Made by a program: the position numbers and the translations under genes. From assembly GCA_001768965.1 (NCBI GenBank), contig MEMY01000047.1, positions 141 to 47,405 of the forward strand: a stretch of 47,265 nucleotides of DNA, read 5' to 3'. Under the pieces are notes generated by a model. That model was given only the letters and a program-made list of their open reading frames with translations, was not told where the DNA came from and made no database searches. Below are positions 17,063 to 24,402 of the stretch, piece after piece. Each line of letters starts with the position of its first letter. The first letter of the stretch is position 1. The stretch comes from an archaeon RBG_16_50_20 (GTDB lineage Archaea > Thermoproteota > Bathyarchaeia > 40CM-2-53-6).

Positions 17063-17431
17063 ATGGATTTGCCGAATAACCCCGCTCTCGAGCAGCGGCT
17101 GAAGCAGTCGCGGGTGTTTAAGCGACTGGCTCTTCGAAAACTGCGTCAAAGAAAGCTGCAAGAAGGCCAGGAATCGAAGGAAGTATACGAGACAATCGCT
17201 TCCGAATTCCTAAGCATGCCATCCTTGGACAACGTTGACAGGCTTTCAACTGTGTACGGTTATTCGAGAGTTCGCAGGGCCGTAAGTCTCCTAGACAATT
17301 TAGTCTTCGAAGAGTTCTTCTATGGAAAACTCTACCTCTATCCGCTATGGATCAAGCAGTTCACACGCCTGCTTGATGCTGCTAGACCTCGCGCTATTGT
17401 CAAGGAGCTTTTCACGAGTTCTGATCACTAG
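17063..17431 (+). CDS. Unknown 122-residue, basic helical protein
   Basis: I do not recognise this protein. It begins with a very basic helix (RLKQSRVFKRLALRKLRQRK) and then has helical segments ending in EEFFYGKLYLYPLWIKQFTR. There are no cysteines and no membrane segment. A strong TATA element precedes ATG 17063. After the TAG stop the same frame stays open for 28 codons with an aromatic-rich tail before another TAG, so the gene may be truncated or read through. Its function is unknown. Confidence 0.65.
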   Translation: MDLPNNPALEQRLKQSRVFKRLALRKLRQRKLQEGQESKEVYETIASEFLSMPSLDNVDRLSTVYGYSRVRRAVSLLDNLVFEEFFYGKLYLYPLWIKQFTRLLDAARPRAIVKELFTSSDH

Positions 17432-17751
17432 TCCTCGGCGGATTCAGCACCTCCGGATGAACAACTCGTCTACGTCCAGTACTCTTTATTCTACAAATTG
17501 TACATTGCGAAGCTTTAGTTGGCACGCTCAACGCGGGTAGTCTTGTTGAACACTCTCATTTGATAACGGGGCTTCTTAGCGATGAAAGAGAATCTTCTGA
17601 AGCATAGGAGGAGCTGGGCAGTGTCACCGATACCGATCAGCCCGCGACCAGGTGTGGACAACCAATAATTACTCCTGGGCTGTCAGATAGGACTCTTGCG
17701 ATAGAACCAAAGCAGCGGGATACTCCTGACGACTCAGCAGCCGCATTAGAA
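17432..17751. other. 320-bp gap; no confident gene
   Basis: The first part (to 17518) is an open continuation of the preceding frame beyond its amber stop. A 28-codon ORF lies at 17582-17668. I looked for tRNA and box C/D RNA motifs and found no complete set. The region upstream of the RadB-like start stays open in frame back to about 17606 but offers no ATG, GTG or TTG. Confidence 0.5.
17582..17668 (+). CDS. Possible 28-residue small ORF with strong internal ribosome site
   Basis: ATG 17582 opens 28 codons ending at TAA 17668, giving a basic, proline-rich peptide (MKENLLKHRRSWAV...). Inside it, AGGAGGAG (17606-17613) is the best Shine-Dalgarno match in the area. It precedes an in-frame GTG at 17621 by 7 nt, which would give a 15-residue peptide. 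It could be a leader ORF for the RadB-like gene starting at 17752, or chance. Confidence 0.2.
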   Translation: MKENLLKHRRSWAVSPIPISPRPGVDNQ

Positions 17752-18468
17752 ATGGTAGTCTTCACTTTGTCACAATCGCAAGAAAGAATTCCAACTGGTT
17801 GTGTGGGACTGGACAAGCTGCTGCATGGAGGTTTCAGGAGAGGTGAAATGACGATATTATATGGGGAAGCAGCCACTGGAAAAACCACTACGGTAATTCA
17901 GGCAGCTACATTGGCTGCGAAGCTTGGTTTGAAGGTAATCTACGTGGATTCCGACCATTCTTTTACTCAGCAGAGATTCCAGCAGATCGCCAAAACAGGT
18001 GCCCATGATGCAAGCGAGCTGATAATGCTCTTTCTTCCGGAAACCTTTGCAGAGCAAAGAGCGCTCGTTGAGACTCTTGAGAACTATGTTACCCCAACCC
18101 TCGGTGTGGTAATTGTCGATTCAATGTCATCGCTGTATCGCGCCGCTTTCTCGAAATCGGCGAGTGTATTCAACCTGAACAGGGACCTTAGCCGGCAGCT
18201 CGCTTACCTCGGTGAATTATCTGCTCGAAGCAAAGTTGCTTGTATCATTACAAGTCAAGTCCACGCACGCCTTTCGCCTCCATTGGGTGACATTGAGCCC
18301 GTTGCACGCCGTGCGGTCTTCCATTTCTCGCGTACAATCCTGAAGCTCCGAAACACTCCAAAACCGCATGTGAAGGATTTTCTCTTGGAGCGATTTGATG
18401 GTTCGGACGTACGAAGCAGTTGTTTGGTAGCATTGACGGAGGGTGGGCTCGAAGATGCAGAAAGCTAA
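17752..18468 (+). CDS. radB: RadB-like RecA-family ATPase
   Basis: A 238-residue RecA/RadA paralogue consisting of the ATPase core only. It has TGCVGLDKLLHGGF, Walker A GEAATGKTT (38-46), Walker B GVVIVDSMSS, a conserved CIITSQVHA segment and a C-terminal strand pair. The N-terminal DNA-binding domain of RadA is absent, as in RadB and other archaeal RadA paralogues. The likely role is accessory to homologous recombination or replication-fork repair. ATG 17752 is the only plausible start. It could belong to another aRadC-like clade, which only a tree would settle. Confidence 0.82.
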   Translation: MVVFTLSQSQERIPTGCVGLDKLLHGGFRRGEMTILYGEAATGKTTTVIQAATLAAKLGLKVIYVDSDHSFTQQRFQQIAKTGAHDASELIMLFLPETFAEQRALVETLENYVTPTLGVVIVDSMSSLYRAAFSKSASVFNLNRDLSRQLAYLGELSARSKVACIITSQVHARLSPPLGDIEPVARRAVFHFSRTILKLRNTPKPHVKDFLLERFDGSDVRSSCLVALTEGGLEDAES

Positions 18469-18513
18469 GTCTTATCTTAGCCAGCCCAGCGTTAGCGATT
18501 TCCTTCTCGGTCA

Positions 18514-19023
18514 GTGAGAGGATTGTGGCCTTCAGTGCAAGATTGGCTCTCAGCTCTCTACATAATCCTACCCATCTACTGCACAAACGGTGCGCCAGTT
18601 ATCTTCGGAGGAGGACGGCCGATCGATGGGGGCACGTCACTCTCTGATGGCCAAAGAATCTTCGGTGACCACAAAACCATTCGCGGCTTCGCCAGCGGCC
18701 TATTGGTGGGAATTGTTATGGGAGCCTTCGAATCTGTCCTCTTCGCTCGCGAACTCATGTTAGTCGCGGTCCTTGCTTCATTCGGTGCCCTACTCGGAGA
18801 TCTTGCAGGAGCCTTCGTGAAAAGGAGGCTCAAGTTCAAACCTGGAGCGCCCCTTCCAGTTCTTGATCAATTAGATTTCGTAGTCGGGGCTATCCTCATG
18901 GTCTCGCTCGTTTCCAATTTGACCCTCGGGACCATCCTAATACTCGTCCTGGTAACTCCGCCTATACATTTCCTGACTAATCTCGGTGCGTATGCGTTGG
19001 GATTGAAGTCAACTTATTGGTGA
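18514..19023 (+). CDS. carS: CDP-archaeol synthase
   Basis: Transfers CMP from CTP to 2,3-di-O-geranylgeranylglyceryl phosphate in archaeal membrane lipid synthesis. The 169-residue integral membrane protein (DUF46 family) has about five hydrophobic segments. It also has the two family signatures: GDHKTIRGF after the first loop and GDLAGAFVKRRLKFKPG followed by PVLDQLDF. Both are metal/CDP-alcohol handling regions. It starts at GTG 18514, 45 bp after the RadB-like gene. Confidence 0.95.
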   Translation: MRGLWPSVQDWLSALYIILPIYCTNGAPVIFGGGRPIDGGTSLSDGQRIFGDHKTIRGFASGLLVGIVMGAFESVLFARELMLVAVLASFGALLGDLAGAFVKRRLKFKPGAPLPVLDQLDFVVGAILMVSLVSNLTLGTILILVLVTPPIHFLTNLGAYALGLKSTYW

Positions 19024-19037
19024 CTGAACGCCATTGC

Positions 19038-19505
19038 TCAACCACCAATTTTCTGAGTGAGGAGCGAATTCGAGTAGAAGACAACTAACAGTACAACGAG
19101 CGTGCCGACTATCAATAGTAGATAGGCGTTGCGGGGTCTATATGCATACCTAGTGCTGCGGAGCAACATGTACAATCCCCCAAAGCCAAGCATGTAGAGA
19201 AAACCTGCGATGAGGCTTTCATTGATAGTCTGCTGTCCCAAAGTTCCTGGAATCAAAACCTTGTATCCTCCTGGGGTAGGGAGAAGCGAGATCGGATGTT
19301 CGAGGATGTCGTAAATTCCACCCATAAGGATGAACGTCACAATGCCCAGTACGAGAATGAGCAGAACTGTCGTTGAGGGTTTCCTCCGCGAACCTGGCCC
19401 CCTGAAGATTCGGAGAGAGTATCCTAAGTTGCCGAATTTACGTTGAAGCTTCCAAGGCAATTTGCGCAGTCTTATTCGAAGTCCTTCGAGCATTCTCCAC
19501 AGCAC
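19038..19505 (-). CDS. OSTC/Ost3/6-like oligosaccharyltransferase subunit (predicted)
   Basis: A 155-residue protein with a basic N-terminus and three transmembrane helices (about 45-65, 97-115, 126-145). Directly after the first helix it reads GGIYDILEHP (62-71), a near match to the GGxxYDxxxxP signature of eukaryotic OSTC and the membrane part of Ost3/Ost6. Length, number and spacing of the helices also match OSTC, including a loop of about 30 residues before helix two and a polar RS turn after it. These proteins sit against STT3 in the eukaryotic oligosaccharyltransferase. AglB, the archaeal STT3, starts 1.9 kb away. Homology is inferred by eye. ATG 19505 fits a leaderless transcript from the shared element at 19531. 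Confidence 0.75.
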   Translation of the reverse strand: MLWRMLEGLRIRLRKLPWKLQRKFGNLGYSLRIFRGPGSRRKPSTTVLLILVLGIVTFILMGGIYDILEHPISLLPTPGGYKVLIPGTLGQQTINESLIAGFLYMLGFGGLYMLLRSTRYAYRPRNAYLLLIVGTLVVLLVVFYSNSLLTQKIGG

Positions 19506-19530
19506 TCGAAACTGGAAACAACCACGAGGC

Positions 19531-19538
19531 TAAAATAT
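19531..19538. promoter_or_regulatory. Shared divergent TATA element
   Basis: TAAAATAT lies between two divergent genes. On the minus strand (ATATTTTA) it is about 27-33 bp upstream of ATG 19505 of the OSTC-like gene. On the plus strand it is 42-49 bp upstream of ATG 19580 of the small zinc-ribbon gene. Both distances suit archaeal initiation about 25 bp downstream of the TATA box. Confidence 0.45.
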
Positions 19539-19579
19539 GTTGCCTTGCCTGTGACCATATCAGTCTGTGTGGTACGCGA

Positions 19580-19756
19580 ATGCCGCAGAAGATCTTCTGT
19601 ACTGATTGTGGTTCAATCCTATATCATGGCCTTGAACTGGAAACGCCGACCGAGATCATCCAACGTCACAATGGTCTTTGTCCACAATGCAAAAGGAAAC
19701 TTGATTTTGACACTGAGAAAGTGAAGATAGCGCCCTTCGAGGAACAGGTCAAATAG
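19580..19756 (+). CDS. Small zinc-ribbon protein, 58 residues
   Basis: ATG 19580 to TAG 19756 encodes a peptide with FCTDCGS near the N-terminus and LCPQCKRK near residue 35, a CxxC...CxxC zinc ribbon, then an acidic C-terminal tail. No function is recognised; such proteins often bind nucleic acid or partner proteins. It is divergent from the OSTC-like gene and precedes gcvT by 59 bp. The frame stays open upstream with further cysteines but without a normal start codon. Confidence 0.7.
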   Translation: MPQKIFCTDCGSILYHGLELETPTEIIQRHNGLCPQCKRKLDFDTEKVKIAPFEEQVK

Positions 19757-19815
19757 AACATTCGACGATGCATTCTCACTTTCGGTCAGTTCAGCTAGGA
19801 GTACAATGAATCGTT

Positions 19816-20940
19816 TTGTCGAAGACTGTGCAACTGCAAGAGTTTCATGACAAACACGGGCATCTAACAGATTTCTCAGGATTCACACTGCCACTTTGGT
19901 TCAGGGGTATCATCCAAGAATCGTTGGCTGTCAGAAACGCTGCGGGAATCTTTGATGTCAGTCACATGGGTCGAGCTCTAACTCAAGGGAAGGATTCCCA
20001 GAGACTACTGGATCACATAACGACCAACGACGTAGCCTCCCTCAAGAACGGACAAGGACAGTATTCTTTGATCTGCAATCACGAGGGTGGAATCAAAGAC
20101 GATGTGCTCGTCTTCCGTTTGCAGGATCAAGAGCATTTGATCGTGTACAACGCTGGGAATCGGGAGAAAGACCATGATTGGATACAAGCGAATTCCCGTG
20201 GACTTGACTTGAAGATAACGGATGTTTCCGATCAAGTCGCGATGTTTGCTGTCCAAGGGCCAGGGGCCAGACAGCTGGTCCACAGTCTGAGTAAGACCGA
20301 CCTTCTCGACATTCCGAGATTCGGATGCGCATGGACAGAGCTTGGCGGATCAAAGGTTCTGATTTCGAGAACTGGATATACCGGTGAAGATGGGTTCGAA
20401 ATTTTCGTGTGGGATTCTTCTATTGATGATCCTGCTAAGGCTCGAGCTGTATGGAATCTGATTTTGGAAGCCGGCAAGCCTCACGGACTTGAGCCATGCG
20501 GCCTTGGAGCGAGAGATCTACTGCGCCTTGAGGCAGGACTGTGTCTGTATGGCACAGACATGGACGAAACCACTAATCCCATTGAGGCAAGACTAGGGTT
20601 CGTAGTCAAACTGAACAAGGAATTCATCGGGAAACAGAAACTGCAGGCATTGAAAGAGGTAGGGACGCCTAGGACCCGTGTGGGTATGGTGACCGAACGC
20701 CGTGTCATTCCAAGGCATGGTTTCTCGATAGTACGTCAAGGCAAGGCGGTGGGCACCGTTACAAGCGGCACATTGTCCCCGCTCCTCAACACTGGTATCG
20801 CTATGGGTTATGTCGAAAAGGAAGTAGGCCAAGAAGGCGCACTGGTCGAGGTTCAGGTAAGAGACAGACTGGAAAAGGTCAAGATTGTCAAGCCGCCCTT
20901 CTACGACACAACTCGATATGGATATTCAAGGAAAACCTAG
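19816..20940 (+). CDS. gcvT: Aminomethyltransferase, glycine cleavage T protein
   Basis: Transfers the aminomethyl carbon from lipoyl-GcvH to tetrahydrofolate (or an archaeal pterin), releasing ammonia. The 374-residue product shows FDVSHMGR, TTNDVASLKNGQGQYSLICN, GGIKDDVLVFR, FAVQGPGA, RTGYTGEDGFEIF, GLGARDLLRLEAGLCLYG and SGTLSP...GIAMGYV. The full-length fold is present. The start is TTG 19816 (GTG 19828 is the next). An out-of-frame ATG at 19806, only 4 nt from the AGGAG at 19797-19801, opens a 14-codon overlapping ORF. Confidence 0.94.
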   Translation: MSKTVQLQEFHDKHGHLTDFSGFTLPLWFRGIIQESLAVRNAAGIFDVSHMGRALTQGKDSQRLLDHITTNDVASLKNGQGQYSLICNHEGGIKDDVLVFRLQDQEHLIVYNAGNREKDHDWIQANSRGLDLKITDVSDQVAMFAVQGPGARQLVHSLSKTDLLDIPRFGCAWTELGGSKVLISRTGYTGEDGFEIFVWDSSIDDPAKARAVWNLILEAGKPHGLEPCGLGARDLLRLEAGLCLYGTDMDETTNPIEARLGFVVKLNKEFIGKQKLQALKEVGTPRTRVGMVTERRVIPRHGFSIVRQGKAVGTVTSGTLSPLLNTGIAMGYVEKEVGQEGALVEVQVRDRLEKVKIVKPPFYDTTRYGYSRKT

Positions 20941-21290
20941 TCCCCACGAGACCTCATTCGACCGAATCGACCCTTGAGCTTCGACAGCAGGCTACGCTCC
21001 CGTTGATCATCCAACTCTTGGATATCAGGTTCTGGATGCTCACCTTGAGGAGTTTCGCCAACCATGGCCGAGGTTGGTTGAAGGACGTTGACGATCGGCC
21101 CCCATCGTATGTCTGTTAGTTTTGGAATCGGATTACCACATTCCAGACACTGACTGAGATCGTCAGGGTTCACTGTTCCACATTCTGAGCAATACACCGC
21201 CTTCAGGATCGAACCACAGTGAATACAGTATCGCGCATCTTCCTTGATGCCTTTCTTGCATGATGGACACGCGGTCAACGAACCGGCCAT
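20937..21290 (-). CDS. Double zinc-ribbon protein
   Basis: The 117-residue product carries two zinc ribbons in the first 55 residues (CPSCKKG...CIHCGS and CSECGTV...CLECGN). A low-complexity, partly acidic linker and a basic tail (SKLKGRFGRMRSRGD) follow. It is soluble and its function is unknown. The 3' end overlaps that of gcvT by 4 bp on the opposite strand. It starts at ATG 21290 and is divergent from aglB, which lies 161 bp away. Confidence 0.75.
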   Translation of the reverse strand: MAGSLTACPSCKKGIKEDARYCIHCGSILKAVYCSECGTVNPDDLSQCLECGNPIPKLTDIRWGPIVNVLQPTSAMVGETPQGEHPEPDIQELDDQRERSLLSKLKGRFGRMRSRGD

Positions 21291-21405
21291 GACTATCCCA
21301 GAGTCTTAGATGATCCCCAGCTATCACACGATCATGAAAGTAAATCGCAGGTTTCGTAAAGCTGTTATGAGAACGCGCTGATTCACCTTCAATACGCTCA
21401 TCAAG

Positions 21406-21416
21406 CCTTTTATAAC
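21406..21416 (+). promoter_or_regulatory. Promoter of aglB
   Basis: The stretch CCTTTTATAAC contains a good TATA box (TTTATAA, 21408-21414). It lies 38-44 bp before the aglB ATG at 21452, predicting a leader of about 14 nt. Confidence 0.55.
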
Positions 21417-21451
21417 AGGCGCGAAGTCTAATCTGAAAAATCCGTTGGTGC

Positions 21452-24229
21452 ATGAAATTGTCGGCAACTCGGCGAGCTCTCAGGAAGCTCAGAGACTTCC
21501 TAGGTAAATACGTTAATCGCGAAGTCCTCGCCGAGCGTGTCCAAGGCAGTCGTAAAGCGCTGTCCGAAATCTCACGCGGAACAGCCCTTGAAGCATTCGC
21601 CCTAGGATTGGTCGTTGTCATCGCTCTTGCCGTCCGCTTGATGCCGATTCGCTGGGGATTCTACCTCAACGAATTCGACCCCTACTTACAATGGCGCATG
21701 GCGCAGTACGTAGTCGATCACGGCTTCCTTGCCTGGTTCAGGTGGCATGACACGATGAGCTGGTATCCGTACGGCGCTGACATGCCTACATGGAATCTCT
21801 ACGGCGAGGCCTTCGTCGTAGCTGCCATTACAATGTTCCTCCGAGGTGTCGGCGCGAATGTGGCCACGTTCGACGTTGCAGTTGTCTTTCCGGTGGTCGC
21901 GGGAACACTAACGGTTCTGGCGGCTTACTTTCTCGGAAAGGACATCTGGGGGAAGGGCGTTGGTATGTTCACAGCCCTATTTCTAGCTCTCAACGCCAGC
22001 AGTATAGGCAGAACCCAGCTTGGTTTTCTCAGACATGAGCCACTCGGTATCCTCCTCATGATTCTCATTTTTCTGTTCTTCAGACGTGCGATGTCGGAGA
22101 ATTCTTCGACCCGTAGGACGATAATGTACGCAACCCTGGCCGGGCTATCTCTCTACTACCTTGCTGCTTCGTGGGCAGCCGCTTACTTCCCACTTGACCT
22201 GTTAGTACTCTATGTGATCGTCTTGGGAATTATGGGACGTTCATCGAAGAAGCTCTTCCTAACCTACTCCATCTGCATGGGTATCTTTCTCCTCTTCACA
22301 CCGTTCCTTGTGCCCAAGCTCGGGTTAGGTTCGCTGACGAATCTGAGTTGGCTGGCCGTTATTGCTGGAGAGGTCGTTCTCCTCGTCCGGCAAACCTCAA
22401 CATATCTCGAGACTCGAAGAATGCAGCTACTGACTCTTGCCGGGGCCTCGATCGCCACAGTAGCCGTAGTTTTCGTGCTCTCATACTTCAACATCATTTC
22501 AAACCCCAGTGGAAAATTCTATGCCGTACTCAACCCACTCGTGAGAGGAGATATTCCAATAATTCAGAGCGTTGCCGAGCATCAACCGGCAACGTGGGGC
22601 TCTTTCTTCTACGAGTTTGGCACGATACTCTTTCTCACGCTCTTCGGATTTTTCTTCATTTTGCAGAGAGGTAGGAATGACGACATCTTTCTAGTTCTCT
22701 GGGGGGTTACCTCCGTGTATTTTGCCGCCTCGTTCGTCCGTCTGACGCTCATTCTGGCACCCGCCTTCTTGATTTTGGCGGGAATAGGTGCTGTGGAACT
22801 AGGGAAACCCGCTGTTGACATAATAAGAGAAGCCGTCATCTATCCGAAGCGTAAGACGCGGGTCATAGCAAGGATCGGGAGGGAATTTGGTGTGGCTATC
22901 TTCCTCATCTTACTCATCTTGGTAGTTCCATCGTTTTGGAGGGCGGTTCAGGCCTCTTATCAACCTGCAACCATCGTAACCTCCAGCATTCCAACTATCC
23001 CATCAGGAGGGAACGAGTTGCGTTATGCTGACTGGCTTGAGGCGTTGTCATGGATGCGTGAGAACACGCCTAAGGGATCAGTGGTCTTCGCTTGGTGGGA
23101 CTACGGTTACTGGATTACTGCACTTGGTGATCGTAGAAGTCTTGCGGACAATGGTACCCAAAACGCTACTCAAATTGGCATGATCGCGCAGGCCTTTCTT
23201 TCGAATCAGACATTCGCTATGCCAACACTGCAACGTTACAATGTCTCCTACGTTGCCATATTCATCACGCCATCAGGAGGAGGGCAGGGGCAGCAAGCCA
23301 CTTTCCAAGGTTTCGGTGAGGACGGAAAATGGTACTGGATGGCCCGGATTGGAAACAACACAATGTGGAACAACTACAAAGTCGTCTTCTTGGAAAAACA
23401 GGACCCGCAAGCCCAATCGTCAACTTACTATCGGGTCATCTACAATGGCACGCAAGTTGTGGGCAACGAGACCATCGCGGACAACAATAAACTCAATGAC
23501 AAAACGATGTTAGGCTACATGATGGACAGAGCAACGCTCCAGACTCAGGTCCAACAAATTCCGTACTTCACTCAATCGTTCTCTTCAACGAACCGTTACG
23601 TCTTTCTCTTCAATGTGAACTACGTGACTGAAACCGAGATCAAACTCCGACCGATACGAAGCCCGATAGACTACGGCCAGAACGTCTCGATCGCGGGCAA
23701 TCTCACAGACAAGAATGGCAGACCATTGGGGACCGTGATGGGGGTTGATGTGGAATACTCCCCGAATGGTCAGACATGGAATAAAGTAGACACAATCCCA
23801 GCTGCGGAGAAAGATGGAAGCTTCAATTTCACTTGGACTCCAAATGGCGGCAAGTACCTGGTGCGCGCAAACTACCTTGGAACCGAAGGCATATTCGTTC
23901 AATCCACAAGCGACCCTCAACAGCTAGAGGTCAGGAGGCTGAACATTACAATGACCGTCAGAGCCTCAACTACGACCGCGACCCTTGGACAAAACGTCAC
24001 ATTCTACTGGAACATGGAGCCGTTAGTCAAAGGTGCGAATGTTACACTCTTCTACACGCTCGACAATAGGACCTACCAGAAAATCAAGAGCTTCATAATG
24101 ACATCTCCTTCGATGAATTATACATGGAAGGTTACCGTTTCAGGCACGTTCAGGGTTTTGATTGCCTTCGCTGGAAACGAAAACTACTACGAAGCTCTGA
24201 GTGCCCCTGTAATGATGAAGGTAGCTTAA
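21452..24229 (+). CDS. aglB: Oligosaccharyltransferase AglB (STT3 homologue)
   Basis: Transfers lipid-linked glycans to Asn in N-X-S/T sequons on the outer face of the membrane. The 925-residue product has an N-terminal multispan region. It includes the catalytic acidic motif NEFDPYLQWR (EFDPY 74-78), a second motif in GFLRHEPLG and the sequon-binding WWDYGYW (548-554). Beyond about residue 725 come two immunoglobulin-like beta domains, the first beginning IKLRPIRSPIDYGQNVS. Size and layout fit long archaeal AglB. The outer domains hold about eight sequons of their own. A TATA box is at 21408. Confidence 0.96.
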   Translation: MKLSATRRALRKLRDFLGKYVNREVLAERVQGSRKALSEISRGTALEAFALGLVVVIALAVRLMPIRWGFYLNEFDPYLQWRMAQYVVDHGFLAWFRWHDTMSWYPYGADMPTWNLYGEAFVVAAITMFLRGVGANVATFDVAVVFPVVAGTLTVLAAYFLGKDIWGKGVGMFTALFLALNASSIGRTQLGFLRHEPLGILLMILIFLFFRRAMSENSSTRRTIMYATLAGLSLYYLAASWAAAYFPLDLLVLYVIVLGIMGRSSKKLFLTYSICMGIFLLFTPFLVPKLGLGSLTNLSWLAVIAGEVVLLVRQTSTYLETRRMQLLTLAGASIATVAVVFVLSYFNIISNPSGKFYAVLNPLVRGDIPIIQSVAEHQPATWGSFFYEFGTILFLTLFGFFFILQRGRNDDIFLVLWGVTSVYFAASFVRLTLILAPAFLILAGIGAVELGKPAVDIIREAVIYPKRKTRVIARIGREFGVAIFLILLILVVPSFWRAVQASYQPATIVTSSIPTIPSGGNELRYADWLEALSWMRENTPKGSVVFAWWDYGYWITALGDRRSLADNGTQNATQIGMIAQAFLSNQTFAMPTLQRYNVSYVAIFITPSGGGQGQQATFQGFGEDGKWYWMARIGNNTMWNNYKVVFLEKQDPQAQSSTYYRVIYNGTQVVGNETIADNNKLNDKTMLGYMMDRATLQTQVQQIPYFTQSFSSTNRYVFLFNVNYVTETEIKLRPIRSPIDYGQNVSIAGNLTDKNGRPLGTVMGVDVEYSPNGQTWNKVDTIPAAEKDGSFNFTWTPNGGKYLVRANYLGTEGIFVQSTSDPQQLEVRRLNITMTVRASTTTATLGQNVTFYWNMEPLVKGANVTLFYTLDNRTYQKIKSFIMTSPSMNYTWKVTVSGTFRVLIAFAGNENYYEALSAPVMMKVA

Positions 24230-24240
24230 CCGACAGTTTT

Positions 24241-24402
24241 CTATTCCGCTTCATGACGTTCAGGCTGTCTGAAACGTGCATACTTGTCGTGTGGGGAGAA
24301 TTTCGGAGGATGCGGAGAGCTCGTCTCCCCTCCACATTTCGGACATTTGAACTTGAGTGTGTACAGCCTACAGGTTGGGCATTTCCTTAGCAGCCACTTC
24401 AA
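24241..24402 (-). CDS. nop10: H/ACA ribonucleoprotein protein Nop10
   Basis: A 53-residue component of H/ACA RNPs that guide pseudouridylation, binding Cbf5. The sequence runs MKWLLRKCPTCRLYTLK, then KCPKCGGET and HPPKFSPHDKYARFRQPER, the complete archaeal Nop10 pattern with an N-terminal CxxC...CxxC zinc ribbon. The start is TTG at 24400-24402, overlapping the aIF2-alpha stop as TTGA. It is the last gene of the minus-strand S27e-aIF2-alpha-Nop10 group. Confidence 0.95.
   Translation of the reverse strand: MKWLLRKCPTCRLYTLKFKCPKCGGETSSPHPPKFSPHDKYARFRQPERHEAE

Noticed and set aside
17570..17640. Possible box C/D guide RNA (GATGA and CTGA motifs)
   Set aside because: Only single C- and D-like boxes occur, at unsuitable spacing; no complete C, D', C', D set.
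19443..19724. 93-codon plus-strand ORF
   Set aside because: It overlaps the OSTC-like gene antisense and the zinc-ribbon gene in another frame, and its product has no coherent pattern.
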